This document shows, one piece after another, positions 19,022 to 28,177 of a DNA stretch of 64,000 nucleotides. This DNA comes from an uncultured Porticoccus sp. (lineage in GTDB: Bacteria; Pseudomonadota; Gammaproteobacteria; Pseudomonadales; Porticoccaceae). Below the pieces are notes generated by a model. That model saw only the letters and a list, made by a program, of their open reading frames with translations, searched no databases and was not told where the DNA came from. The position numbers were made by a program, and so were the translations under genes. Location: contig CAJIZZ010000009.1 in the NCBI GenBank assembly GCA_905181945.1, positions 60,857 through 124,856 on the forward strand. The letters are read 5' to 3'. Each line of letters opens with the position of its first letter. The first letter of the stretch is position 1.

Positions 19022-19258
19022 TTACTGTAATTGCCATTCTTCTGGAGTAAATGTTTTCATATTTACGGCATGGATAGACCCGTCAGAAATACAGTCACGC
19101 AGTACCGCATAAACTAACTGCTGTCGTTGGACAGGTCTAAGGTCAGAGAAAATTTGTCCAACTACAACAATATCAAAGTGCCTGCCATCGCCTTCAGCTG
19201 TTATTTCGCAATCAGGCAGATCTAAAAGTAATAGAGTTTTTATCTCAGCAGGACTCAT
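19022..19258 (-). CDS. ibaG: BolA-family protein IbaG (YrbA)
   Basis: A 78-residue BolA-like protein thought to bind monothiol glutaredoxin and an Fe-S cluster. The helix-turn region DGRHFDIVVVGQIFSDLRPVQRQQLVYAVL contains the family's conserved histidine and the FxDL/VxRQ core. In relatives it lies between mlaB and murA; here it directly follows mlaC with 17 bases between. Confidence 0.92.
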   Translation of the reverse strand: MSPAEIKTLLLLDLPDCEITAEGDGRHFDIVVVGQIFSDLRPVQRQQLVYAVLRDCISDGSIHAVNMKTFTPEEWQLQ

Positions 19259-19275
19259 ATATATTTTCCTAGTTC

Positions 19276-19926
19276 TTAGCCAGCAGAAGATGACCAGTTG
19301 TCAATAACTTTATCGATATCTCCGCCAAATTGCTTTGCTCTCTGAATAAACTGATTTCGAAAAATCTTACCTAAATTTATGCCATTAATAACTAAGTTAG
19401 TTACTCTCCAAGAACCGTCACGAGTTAAATTCATTGAATAAACTAAAGGGAAGACCCCATCTGAGCCACGAATTTCCTGTACAACCCTTATTGATTTAAG
19501 GCCGCTAATGGCCTTTTTTGGCGGAACAACAACAATAGATTGCTCGCCGTAAGATAGCAAACCTCGACCATAGGTTTCGATAAGCTCTCGCCTAAACGTA
19601 ACAGCAAAACGATTCCGCTGGTCAGCACTGGCAGCTTTGGCATACTGCCCCATCACCCTAAATGCGATCCAGTCAAAATCAATAACATTCTTTAGCAATA
19701 CATCGAGTTCTCCAAAAAAGCTCTCTGGGTCTTTAGTAAAACTTTCTCTATGAGTCGAAATAGTTTTCAGTAATTCCTGTGTGACCTGCTCTACCAAATC
19801 ATGCGGTTGCTGTATATGCGTTAAGTCGGCAGGGTCAGTTTTTGTATTTGCAATAGAGGGTGCAACTACAGACGCTAAGCCAAAAAAAAGCATGCCTATT
19901 GTTAAACTTAAGTACCTGCGGAGCAT
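19276..19926 (-). CDS. mlaC: Periplasmic phospholipid-binding protein MlaC (orphan)
   Basis: MlaC shuttles phospholipid between the outer-membrane MlaA complex and the inner-membrane MlaFEDB transporter. A signal peptide (residues 1-26, ending SIAN) precedes the Ttg2/MlaC domain with VIDFDWIAFRVMGQYAKAAS, RFAVTFRRELIETYGRGLLSY and WRVTNLVINGINLGKIFRNQF. In relatives mlaF, mlaE and mlaD precede it and mlaB follows it. Here the upstream neighbour is divergent yrbG and the downstream one is ibaG, so mlaF, mlaE, mlaD and mlaB are all missing from the locus. Confidence 0.93.
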   Translation of the reverse strand: MLRRYLSLTIGMLFFGLASVVAPSIANTKTDPADLTHIQQPHDLVEQVTQELLKTISTHRESFTKDPESFFGELDVLLKNVIDFDWIAFRVMGQYAKAASADQRNRFAVTFRRELIETYGRGLLSYGEQSIVVVPPKKAISGLKSIRVVQEIRGSDGVFPLVYSMNLTRDGSWRVTNLVINGINLGKIFRNQFIQRAKQFGGDIDKVIDNWSSSAG

Positions 19927-20102
19927 TTTTAGATTCCTTATAAACCTTTACTTGATCGACAATACCACCAACTTAATCCAATCATGAAAACAGATTGAGT
20001 TGATAGCACCAAAAATAGCTGACTTCGGGACGTCCGCACTATAACATTGCAAGTCTAGTTTACGAAATACCCCCAAGCCAAAATTAAGGAATTAAAGCTA
20101 AA

Positions 20103-21086
20103 ATGGAAACGCTAGGTCTTGCAATTTTAGCAGTGCTGTTTGGACTAATAGGCTTAGTTTGGGGGGCTGACCGTTTTGTTACAGGCAGCGCTGCGGTTGC
20201 GCACAATTTTGGCATCTCGCCCATGGTGATTGGCCTTACAATTGTATCCATAGGCACATCTGCGCCAGAAATTATTGTTTCTATTAACGCATCCTTAAAC
20301 AATGCTGGCACTATGGGCATAGGTAATGCTATCGGCTCAAATCTGGCAAATATCGGCCTAGTTTTGGGTCTCACTGCTCTTATTTGCCCCATTCCTCTCC
20401 GTCATGATTTACTTAAAATAGAAGCGCTTGCACTTTTGGTTGCAACTTTGCTTGCTGGCATGTTTTTATATGATGGGAACCTAACTCGCACTGAAGGGGT
20501 GATCCTTTGTGCTGCTATTTTTCCACTTTTTGCTTTGATTTTTTATTGCAAAAAAAACACCTCTCGCATAGAAAACTTAGACTCAAATAACAGTGCATAT
20601 TTTATTCCAACTAAAAAAGCTTTAATCTTTTTTTTAATAGGCATCGGAGTACTGCTCGTGTGCTCAGATTTGCTAGTCTGGGGCGCTAAAGAGCTTGCTC
20701 AATTTTTTGGTATAAGTCAGCTTGTTGTTGGTCTAACTGTTGTCGCTATCGGAACTAGCCTTCCAGAGCTAGCTGCCTCGGTAATTAGCGCCATCCGTGG
20801 CCATCACGATATCGCCATAGGGACTATATTTGGCTCTAACTTATTGAACTTATTGGCTGTTATGGCCGCACCAGGAATAATCGCCCCATTGGTGCTAGGC
20901 AAAGAGGTTTTTCTTCGCGACTATTTGTCTATGAGTATATTAACGCTAATACTAACTGCCATGATCGCATCATCGCTATGGTTGGGAAAAAAGTATCGTC
21001 GCCAAGCAACGATGTCAAAAAAAATAGGGTTTACTCTATTATCGCTATATGTACTTTATTATGCTGTTCTTGTATCTGGAAGTTAA
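20103..21086 (+). CDS. yrbG: Calcium/sodium antiporter, YrbG family
   Basis: A CaCA-superfamily inner-membrane exchanger of 327 residues. The two alpha repeats are clear: GISPMVIGLTIVSIGTSAPEI near residue 40 and GISQLVVGLTVVAIGTSLPEL near residue 205, each followed by GNAIGSNLANI or GTIFGSNLLNL. About ten membrane helices are evident. It heads the conserved yrbG-kdsD-kdsC-lptCAB cluster and is divergent from mlaC, 176 bases away. Confidence 0.93.
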   Translation: METLGLAILAVLFGLIGLVWGADRFVTGSAAVAHNFGISPMVIGLTIVSIGTSAPEIIVSINASLNNAGTMGIGNAIGSNLANIGLVLGLTALICPIPLRHDLLKIEALALLVATLLAGMFLYDGNLTRTEGVILCAAIFPLFALIFYCKKNTSRIENLDSNNSAYFIPTKKALIFFLIGIGVLLVCSDLLVWGAKELAQFFGISQLVVGLTVVAIGTSLPELAASVISAIRGHHDIAIGTIFGSNLLNLLAVMAAPGIIAPLVLGKEVFLRDYLSMSILTLILTAMIASSLWLGKKYRRQATMSKKIGFTLLSLYVLYYAVLVSGS

Positions 21087-21163
21087 AGCATACCTTTCTT
21101 CTTAATCTTAAAGATTGTTAACCATAACTTACTGCCGTTATACTAACAAAAATAGAGCTAAAC

Positions 21164-22135
21164 ATGATCAAAAACGACTATTTAGAGGTGGCTAAGCGGA
21201 CCATACGCATGGAAGCCCAAGCTATTAAACTGCTGGAGCATCGTATTGACAACGATTTCATCCAAGCCTGCGAGCTAATGCTCGAGTGCTCAGGTCGTGT
21301 TGTGGTGACTGGTATGGGAAAATCAGGCCATATTGGCCGAAAGATTGCTGCAACTTTAGCTAGTACAGGCACCCCAGCATTTTTTCTTCATCCGGGCGAA
21401 GCAAGCCACGGTGACATCGGCATGATAACCAGCAAAGATGTAGTTTTAGCCCTGTCAAATTCAGGAACTACATCTGAGGTGGTCACATTGCTGCCTCTAA
21501 TTAAACGCATAGGTGTTCCTCTGATCAGCATGACTGGAGATCACCTCTCGACCCTGGCTGTAAGTGCAGAAGTTCATTTAGATGTCCAGGTATCTTGCGA
21601 GGCATGTCCTCTTGGCTTGGCTCCTACAACTAGCACGACTGCGACTCTTGTCATGGGGGATGCTTTAGCTATAACGTTACTGGAAGCAAGAGGATTTACT
21701 GCTGAAGATTTTGCTTTTTCTCACCCAGGAGGAGCACTAGGACACAAATTACTATTAAAAGTGCAAGACATAATGCACAGTGGTGAGAAGCTTCCAAAGG
21801 TGAACGCTAAAGATCTCCTGAGCCATGCACTACTTGAGATGTCGAAAAAAGGGTTTGGTATGACTACTGTGACCGATGACTCCGGTATGCTTTTAGGTGT
21901 ATTCACTGACGGTGATCTGCGCAGAACTATAGATGCTAATATCGACATAAAAGTAACCCCTGTGGGTCAACTTATTCAAGCTGACTGCAAAGCAATCCAC
22001 CAAGATGCGCTGGCTGCTGAAGCCCTTAAGGTTATTGAAGATTGTCAGATTACAGCCCTAGTGGTAGAAAACTCAAACCATCATCCTGTGGGTATACTGC
22101 ATTTGCATGACATACTTCGGGCGGGAATTGTCTAA
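21164..22135 (+). CDS. kdsD: Arabinose-5-phosphate isomerase KdsD
   Basis: Converts ribulose-5-phosphate to arabinose-5-phosphate for Kdo, the inner core sugar of LPS. The SIS domain includes VVTGMGKSGHIGRKIAATLASTG, FLHPGEASHGDIGMI and ALSNSGTTSEVV; two CBS domains fill the C-terminal third (DIMHSGEKLPKV; VGILHLHDILRAGIV). The length of 323 is typical. It ends two bases before kdsC. Confidence 0.96.
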   Translation: MIKNDYLEVAKRTIRMEAQAIKLLEHRIDNDFIQACELMLECSGRVVVTGMGKSGHIGRKIAATLASTGTPAFFLHPGEASHGDIGMITSKDVVLALSNSGTTSEVVTLLPLIKRIGVPLISMTGDHLSTLAVSAEVHLDVQVSCEACPLGLAPTTSTTATLVMGDALAITLLEARGFTAEDFAFSHPGGALGHKLLLKVQDIMHSGEKLPKVNAKDLLSHALLEMSKKGFGMTTVTDDSGMLLGVFTDGDLRRTIDANIDIKVTPVGQLIQADCKAIHQDALAAEALKVIEDCQITALVVENSNHHPVGILHLHDILRAGIV

Positions 22136-22137
22136 CT

Positions 22138-22683
22138 ATGGCGACAAGCAACCAGAAAATTCTGAGTCGGGCAAAATCAATTCGGCTGCTGCTATTAGAT
22201 GTTGATGGTGTACTAACCGATGGACGACTATATTTTGGCAACAATGGCGAAGAACTCAAAGCATTTAATATTCAGGATGGTCTTGGCATTAGATTACTAC
22301 AAAGAAGTGGCATCGAAGTAGGAATCATAACTGGTCGATCATCTGCTCTTGTAGCAAGAAGGGCGGAAGAGCTTGGTATAAAACTAGTGATCCAAGGTAG
22401 GGAAGATAAGCTGGCTGCCCTAGAAGAAGTTCTGAGGGATGACAAAGAAAATCACAGCTACAAAATGCAAGAAATCGCATTTCTTGGTGATGATTTACCA
22501 GATCTTGCTGTAATTAGCCGAGTGGGGTTAGGGGTTGCAGTAGCTGACGCCCATAATTTTGTAGCCAAACATTCTCATTGGCAAACCTCAGAAAAAGGCG
22601 GGTGTGGGGCGGTAAGAGAACTAGCCGAGTTGATCTTGCAAGCACAAAACACCCTGGATTCAATTTTACTGGACTACCTCTAG
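22138..22683 (+). CDS. kdsC: Kdo-8-phosphate phosphatase KdsC
   Basis: A HAD-superfamily C0 phosphatase of 181 residues that produces Kdo from Kdo-8-phosphate. The nucleophile motif is LLLDVDGVLTDGRLYF, then the GIITGRSSALVARRAEELGI loop and the IAFLGDDLPDLAVISRVGLGVAVADAH acidic motif (shown in parts of the family core). It sits between kdsD and lptC as expected. Confidence 0.96.
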   Translation: MATSNQKILSRAKSIRLLLLDVDGVLTDGRLYFGNNGEELKAFNIQDGLGIRLLQRSGIEVGIITGRSSALVARRAEELGIKLVIQGREDKLAALEEVLRDDKENHSYKMQEIAFLGDDLPDLAVISRVGLGVAVADAHNFVAKHSHWQTSEKGGCGAVRELAELILQAQNTLDSILLDYL

Positions 22684-22732
22684 AGAAATAAATTACTAGT
22701 AGGGATTACTTTTTTGAAAAATATATTTAACT

Positions 22733-23305
22733 ATGCGTAATCTGCTTTTAACAATCATGCTTTTAAGTATAGCTGGAATTTTTTTATTGTTCTGGCTTGC
22801 GCAACCTGAAGTCTTTATGAAAAAGACCAACTATAGCTCAAACGCTATCGATAGAAAATTTGATAGCTACATGCTAAGCATATCAATGCTTGAGTTTAAC
22901 AAAGAAGGAAAGCTAGCATCCAAGATAGAAGCTGCTAATACTAGTTATTTCAAAGAAAGCAATCGCATTAAGCTCAACAAACCAAAACTCACATATTATC
23001 AGACACAAGATTCTACCAGACCCTGGTATCTTAAGGCAGATAAAGGCGAAACAGCCAATGATGGCAAGAATATAATATTCAGAAAAGATGTATGTGTATG
23101 GAAATATCTGGCTAATGGAGACAAGAGTGAACTCAAGACCGAAAAGTTGACCCTGTATCCTAAAACACATACTGTTAAAACTGACCGTAAGGTTAAAATG
23201 ATTAGTCCAAATGGAGAATCTGTGGGCGTCGGAATGGAAGGAAATCTAGACACGGAAGTATTCAAGCTTCTCTCTGACGTCCAAGGGATTATCCATGGCC
23301 GCTAA
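22733..23305 (+). CDS. lptC: LPS export protein LptC
   Basis: A bitopic inner-membrane protein that receives LPS from LptB2FG and passes it to LptA. One N-terminal membrane helix (residues 3-23) is followed by a beta-jellyroll domain. Sequence is weakly conserved as usual, but WYLKADKGETANDGKNIIF, KLTLYPKTHTVKTDRKV and the GVGMEGNLDTEVFKLLSDVQG end fit LptC. It overlaps lptA by 11 bases. Confidence 0.9.
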   Translation: MRNLLLTIMLLSIAGIFLLFWLAQPEVFMKKTNYSSNAIDRKFDSYMLSISMLEFNKEGKLASKIEAANTSYFKESNRIKLNKPKLTYYQTQDSTRPWYLKADKGETANDGKNIIFRKDVCVWKYLANGDKSELKTEKLTLYPKTHTVKTDRKVKMISPNGESVGVGMEGNLDTEVFKLLSDVQGIIHGR

Positions 23306-23783
23306 ATTTATTCTTCTGTTAGGTGTATTCGGCTGGTGCACATTTTCAAGCGCACTCCCTGATGATAGAAAAGCACCTATTAAAATCATATCAGATCGTG
23401 CAGAGCAAAACGAACAGGAAGGCACAGCCACCTACGAAGGTTCCGTAATTGTTCGGCAAGGGAGCATAAAAATTAATGCGGACAAAGTAACTGTAACGAC
23501 TAACACCAAAGAAGGCGATAACATCGTGGCTACAGGAACCCCAGCTCACTATCAGCAAATCCAAAATACTGAAGAAGGGCTTGTTTTAGCAAGTGCAAAT
23601 ACTATTAATTATTTTCTTAAAAATGAAAGAATTAGGCTAATCAGAGATGCCAGTCTCGAGCAAAATGGTACAACCATAACTGGAGATACGATTGACTATG
23701 ACCTAAAAGCCGAAACTGTGAAAGCTTCTTCTGGGCGAAACAAGAAGAACCGGATAGAAATGGTTATTCCACCCACTAAATAA
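23295..23783 (+). CDS. lptA: Periplasmic LPS bridge protein LptA
   Basis: A secreted protein of 162 residues that polymerises into the periplasmic LPS bridge. The signal peptide ends near SSA-LPDD. The OstA/LptA domain shows [46 protein letters not shown] and [16 protein letters not shown]. It lies between lptC (overlapping) and lptB (13 bases). Confidence 0.93.
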   Translation: MAAKFILLLGVFGWCTFSSALPDDRKAPIKIISDRAEQNEQEGTATYEGSVIVRQGSIKINADKVTVTTNTKEGDNIVATGTPAHYQQIQNTEEGLVLASANTINYFLKNERIRLIRDASLEQNGTTITGDTIDYDLKAETVKASSGRNKKNRIEMVIPPTK

Positions 23784-23796
23784 CAAGGCCGCGTTT

Positions 23797-24522
23797 ATGG
23801 CAGTACTCAGGGCTCTTAATCTCTCTAAAAGCTATAAAAAAAGACCTGTCATTCGGGATGTTTCGCTTTCAGTAGAAAGCGGTGCCATAGTTGGCCTGCT
23901 GGGGCCAAATGGTGCCGGGAAAACAACATGTTTTTATATGATAGTTGGCTTAATCACACAAGATGGCGGAGAAGTTTTCATTGGAGAGGAGAATATCACC
24001 AATCTGCCAATGCATGGGCGCGCAAAAAAAGGTATTGGTTATCTGCCCCAAGAGGCGTCTATATTCCGAAAGATGAGCGTAGAAAACAATATTTTAGCTA
24101 TTCTAGAAACACGAGATGATCTCGATGACACTCAACGTAGAAATAAAACTAACGAATTGTTAGAAGAGTTTCATCTTACTCATATTCGAAATTCTGTGGG
24201 TCTCAGTCTCTCAGGAGGTGAACGCCGAAGAGTCGAAATTGCTAGGTCTCTGGCCACGGAGCCTAATTTTATTCTTCTTGATGAGCCTTTTGCAGGAGTC
24301 GATCCCATCTCCGTAAATGATATTAAACAAATTATTCGGCATCTGAAAAGTAAGGGGATTGGTGTTCTGATCACTGATCATAATGTACGTGAGACTCTCG
24401 ACATCTGTGAGCATGCTTATATTGTCGGCGAAGGAAAAGTTATTGCAGAGGGGCAAGCTTCTGAGATAGTGGCCAACCAGCAAGTTCGAGAAATATATCT
24501 AGGCGAAGATTTTGTACTTTGA
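23797..24522 (+). CDS. lptB: LPS transport ATPase LptB
   Basis: The cytoplasmic ATPase of the LptB2FG exporter, 241 residues. Walker A is [16 protein letters not shown], the signature [16 protein letters not shown], Walker [15 protein letters not shown] and the H-loop [19 protein letters not shown]. The partners lptF/lptG are, as usual, not next to it. Confidence 0.97.
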   Translation: MAVLRALNLSKSYKKRPVIRDVSLSVESGAIVGLLGPNGAGKTTCFYMIVGLITQDGGEVFIGEENITNLPMHGRAKKGIGYLPQEASIFRKMSVENNILAILETRDDLDDTQRRNKTNELLEEFHLTHIRNSVGLSLSGGERRRVEIARSLATEPNFILLDEPFAGVDPISVNDIKQIIRHLKSKGIGVLITDHNVRETLDICEHAYIVGEGKVIAEGQASEIVANQQVREIYLGEDFVL

Positions 24523-24675
24523 TGACAATTACCACACTCAGTCTATTTCAAAAATTTCAACTATATTTAGTATTTTCTCAACTGAGGCATAAAAATTGCT
24601 TGTGCGACATCTCATGCTCAGATTAAACTTTTATTAGAATTCTTTATCCCTAAACTAGAGCTATCATAAAGTCCC

Positions 24676-26136
24676 ATGAAGACAGGCCTGCAGTTAAATC
24701 TTACTCAAAATCTAGCAATGACCCCGCAGCTACAGCAGGCCATAAGGTTTCTTCAGTTATCCTCACTGGATCTCCTTCAAGAAATTCAACAAAGCCTATA
24801 CAACAACCCACTTTTAGAACTTGAAGAAGAGACAGAAAATTTAGACATCCTTGAGCAAAAATCAACAAATGAATCCATAGACGTGTCTACCGAGGATCTA
24901 ACTATAAGTGACTGGGAAGAAAAAATACCGGAAGAGCTGCCTCTCGATATCAAATGGGACGATATTTACGAACCAACTAACTATAAGACGGCCGAAAATA
25001 CCGATTTTAGCGGAGATGAAGAGCTCGATCGAACCACTGACTCCCTCAAGAATCATTTAATATGGCAACTCCATCTAGCACCTTTCTCTAAGATAGAGTT
25101 CTTAATTGGAGAGCATATTATTGACTCGATTGACGAGAATGGAATGCTTGCTGTGGCGGCCGAGGATATCCAAGTATTGCTAGGTGGTACAACAAAACTT
25201 GAAGATGTGCATGCAGTGCTATATCAAATACAACAGTTTGATCCCCCAGGAGTCGGAGCAAGAACCCTCTCTGAATCACTGCTAATACAACTAAATCAGC
25301 TCTCAGAAAATACAGAATATTTAAATGAAGCCCGACTATTGGTGTCTGATTATATTAATCTGTTGGGCGAAAATAGCCATCAGCGACTCCAAAAAATTAC
25401 CGGATATACCGCAGCAGTTATCAATGCGGCTGTATTCTTAATAAGAACTTTATCGCCTCATCCGGGGGACAGGTGGAATAACGAGCCCATAGGGTACATT
25501 GCACCTGATGCGCGTGTACATAAATCAAATGGATTCTGGCATGTATTGCTAAATGAGGATATCACACCAAAACTGAAAATTAATGAACAGTATGCATCTT
25601 TAGTCAGGCGAGGGGATTCCAGTCAAGAAAACGACTTTATAAAAAGCCATCTACAGGAAGCAAGATGGCTGATTCGAAGTATAGAGAATCGCAACGAAAC
25701 TTTATTAAGGGTTGCTTCCTGCATCATCAAACAACAACAAGAATTTTTTGAACAAGGACCGATCGGTATGAAGCCTATGATTTTAGCGGATATAGCAGAA
25801 GAACTAGAACTTCATGAATCTACCATATCTCGGGTAACCACTCAAAAATACATAGATACGCCACTGGGCATCTTTGAGCTAAAATATTTCTTCTCAAGCC
25901 ATGTAAAAACATCACACGGAGAAGAGTTTTCATCTACGGCAATTCGCGCTATCCTAAAAAGAATCGTCAGCACTGAAGATCCGGTGTGCCCTTTGAGTGA
26001 CAGCAAGCTAACATTCTTGTTGACTGGAATGGGTATTCAGATTGCGCGCCGTACGGTTTCTAAATACAGAGAGAGCGCAGGAATTGCTACCTCTAATAAA
26101 CGAAAATGCATCCAAGCATTATGCGATAAAAAATAA
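24676..26136 (+). CDS. rpoN: RNA polymerase sigma-54 factor
   Basis: Sigma-54, required for activator-dependent promoters. The glutamine/leucine-rich region I starts MKTGLQLNLTQNLAMTPQLQQAIRFLQLS; the acidic region II follows, then the core-binding domain (QQFDPPGVGARTLSE), the helix-turn-helix region (ELELHESTISRVTTQKYI) and the RpoN box IARRTVSKYRESAGI near the end. 486 residues. Two matching promoters occur in the window, before glnA and amtB, which makes this a functionally connected regulator. Confidence 0.97.
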   Translation: MKTGLQLNLTQNLAMTPQLQQAIRFLQLSSLDLLQEIQQSLYNNPLLELEEETENLDILEQKSTNESIDVSTEDLTISDWEEKIPEELPLDIKWDDIYEPTNYKTAENTDFSGDEELDRTTDSLKNHLIWQLHLAPFSKIEFLIGEHIIDSIDENGMLAVAAEDIQVLLGGTTKLEDVHAVLYQIQQFDPPGVGARTLSESLLIQLNQLSENTEYLNEARLLVSDYINLLGENSHQRLQKITGYTAAVINAAVFLIRTLSPHPGDRWNNEPIGYIAPDARVHKSNGFWHVLLNEDITPKLKINEQYASLVRRGDSSQENDFIKSHLQEARWLIRSIENRNETLLRVASCIIKQQQEFFEQGPIGMKPMILADIAEELELHESTISRVTTQKYIDTPLGIFELKYFFSSHVKTSHGEEFSSTAIRAILKRIVSTEDPVCPLSDSKLTFLLTGMGIQIARRTVSKYRESAGIATSNKRKCIQALCDKK

Positions 26137-26148
26137 ATGGAGACTCAT

Positions 26149-26436
26149 ATGCAGCTAACTATCAGCGGCCATCACCTAGCTATAACTGCCCCAATTAGAG
26201 AGTATGCTACAAACAAACTAGAAAAATTAGAGCGCCACCATAACCATATTACCAGCATTCATGTTATTGTCTCGGTAGAAAAACTGTTACAAAAAGCGGA
26301 TGCCACTATACATATAAGTGGCGGAGAATTGTTTGCCGCCACCGAACACGAAGACCTATATGCAGCAATAGATTTACTTGCAGAAAAGCTAGATAGACAG
26401 CTTATTAAGCACAAAGAAAAACACCGAAAAAGATGA
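26149..26436 (+). CDS. hpf: Ribosome hibernation promoting factor HPF
   Basis: A short-form HPF/YfiA-type protein of 95 residues that stabilises idle 100S ribosomes. It reads MQLTISGHHLAITAPIREYA, then HVIVSVEKLLQKADATIHI and HEDLYAAIDLLAEKLDRQLIKHKEK. I use the second ATG at 26149 because GGAG lies six bases upstream and the result has the canonical start; an ATG at 26137, directly after the rpoN stop, would add four residues. Confidence 0.95.
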   Translation: MQLTISGHHLAITAPIREYATNKLEKLERHHNHITSIHVIVSVEKLLQKADATIHISGGELFAATEHEDLYAAIDLLAEKLDRQLIKHKEKHRKR

Positions 26437-26442
26437 CCACAC

Positions 26443-26907
26443 ATGAAGCTATCTGATCTAATTCCATTTGAAAATATTGTCACCAACGCTGCGGGAAAAA
26501 GCAAAAAAAGAATCTTAGAGGATCTCTCCCTCTTTCTTTCAGGTCGAATCAATGGTGTTGACTCAGAGAAATTGTATCAGGGCTTGCTTGCAAGAGAACG
26601 CCTGGGCAGCACGGGTATAGGAGAAGGGATAGCAATACCACATTGTCGGATGCCTGGATGCGAAAAAATTACAGCGGCTTTTTTTAAGCTAAATAGCCCG
26701 GTAGATTTTGACTCCACAGATAACATATTGGTTGATCTAGTCTTTGCTTTAGTTGTCCCCGAGGAGGAACATAACGCACACCTAGATGCGCTGTCATCCA
26801 TTGCAGAATTACTACAGGATAAAAAAACCTGCGAAATACTAAGGAATTCTTCATCCAAGGAAGTGTTTTATCAGGCGATCAAAAATGGAGGAGCTAAGAA
26901 AAAATGA
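26443..26907 (+). CDS. ptsN: Nitrogen-PTS EIIA protein PtsN
   Basis: EIIA(Ntr), the output protein of the nitrogen-related phosphotransferase system. The phosphorylated histidine is H67 in GEGIAIPHCRMPGC. KLSDLIPFENIVTNAAGKSK at the start and VFALVVPEEEHNAHLDALSSIA are typical. It overlaps rapZ by four bases (ATGA). Confidence 0.96.
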   Translation: MKLSDLIPFENIVTNAAGKSKKRILEDLSLFLSGRINGVDSEKLYQGLLARERLGSTGIGEGIAIPHCRMPGCEKITAAFFKLNSPVDFDSTDNILVDLVFALVVPEEEHNAHLDALSSIAELLQDKKTCEILRNSSSKEVFYQAIKNGGAKKK

Positions 26908-27764
26908 GGCTCATAATTGTCAGCGGGCGGTCTGGTTCTGGTAAAAGTACAGCCCTTAATATGCTAGAAGATGCTGATTTCTCATGCATAGATAATCTGC
27001 CTGCTAAACTTCTTCTTGGGTTGATCGAACACGCATCTCACTTTAAAAAAAGCCATCGACATAATAATCTGGCCGTAGGGATTGATGCAAGAAGTCTGGA
27101 GAATGACTTAACCCAACTACCAGAAATTCTTAACCAAATTAAAAATTATGAAGTGAGCTATGAAATAGTATTTCTCGATGCATCTAACGATGTGTTGATT
27201 CAACGTTTCAGTGAAACAAGTCGAAAACACCCGCTAAGTTCCAATAAAGTAGCGATCAAAGAGGCTATATTGTTAGAAACAAAGCTGCTGGACTCTGTTT
27301 CTACCTTAGCAGATCGCAAAATTGACACTAGCAACATGAATCTCCATCAGCTCAGGAGTGTTATAAAAAAACAGTTAATTCCAAGCAATGAAAATACCAC
27401 TTCTATCCTATTTGAATCTTTTGCATTTAAGTATGGCGTGCCAACTGATGCAGATTTTGTTTTTGATGTTCGTTGCCTGCCAAATCCATATTGGAACATT
27501 GAGTTACGAGGTTGCAATGGCAATGAAAGCCCAATCATTAAATTTTTTGAGCAAGAAAAAGAAGTATCTCAAATGTTGTCAGATATCAGCGTCTTTCTGA
27601 CATGCTGGCTTCCAAAATTTCAAGAAACCAATCGCAGCTATGTCACTATTGCAATTGGTTGCACTGGAGGACAGCATCGCTCTGTATATATTAGCAACAT
27701 GCTAAAAAAAATCTTTCAAAAAGATTATACCAACACTCAGGCATGGCATAGAGAGTTGAGCTAA
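26904..27764 (+). CDS. rapZ: RNase adaptor / nucleotide-binding protein RapZ
   Basis: A P-loop protein that in enteric bacteria targets the small RNA GlmZ to RNase E. Features are Walker A IVSGRSGSGKSTALNMLED, CIDNLPAKLLLGLIE, VGIDARS, the VRCLPNPYW motif and the C-terminal IGCTGGQHRSVYIS that forms the metabolite/RNA-binding domain. 286 residues is normal. Whether a GlmZ-like RNA exists in this organism cannot be told from the window. Confidence 0.96.
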   Translation: MRLIIVSGRSGSGKSTALNMLEDADFSCIDNLPAKLLLGLIEHASHFKKSHRHNNLAVGIDARSLENDLTQLPEILNQIKNYEVSYEIVFLDASNDVLIQRFSETSRKHPLSSNKVAIKEAILLETKLLDSVSTLADRKIDTSNMNLHQLRSVIKKQLIPSNENTTSILFESFAFKYGVPTDADFVFDVRCLPNPYWNIELRGCNGNESPIIKFFEQEKEVSQMLSDISVFLTCWLPKFQETNRSYVTIAIGCTGGQHRSVYISNMLKKIFQKDYTNTQAWHRELS

Positions 27765-27789
27765 CTTAATAGGTAACCTAATAATTAAT

Positions 27790-28071
27790 ATGTCACAATC
27801 AATAAGCACAAAGCTCACTATTATTAACAAACTAGGCCTTCATGCTCGTGCAGCAGCACAGCTGGCATCTACCGCGAATAAATACAGCTGCACTATAAAA
27901 GTAGGTCGAAGCCAAGATAAGCTAGTGGATGCCAAAAGTGTAATGTCCTTGTTATTGCTTGCAGCAAGCAACGGTGCAATCTTATACTTTGACATTCAGG
28001 GAAGTGACGCAAAAAAAGCATATAAAGATATAGAGCAATTGCTAGCCAACCGATTTAACGAGGCGCAATAA
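27790..28071 (+). CDS. ptsO: Nitrogen-PTS phosphocarrier NPr
   Basis: An HPr-like carrier of 93 residues that hands phosphate from PtsP to PtsN. The active histidine is H18 in KLGLHARAAAQLA, and the regulatory helix reads DAKSVMSLLLLAASNG. It is the usual last gene of the rpoN-hpf-ptsN-rapZ-ptsO group. Confidence 0.95.
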   Translation: MSQSISTKLTIINKLGLHARAAAQLASTANKYSCTIKVGRSQDKLVDAKSVMSLLLLAASNGAILYFDIQGSDAKKAYKDIEQLLANRFNEAQ

Positions 28072-28177
28072 AACCACATGCCTCTTGGCAAGAAATATGC
28101 AATGACCGCTGTAAATTTTAAGCACCCGCCTATAAACTATTGCTTGGTCTATAGCGATAGCCAAGGACACCTCTCCA

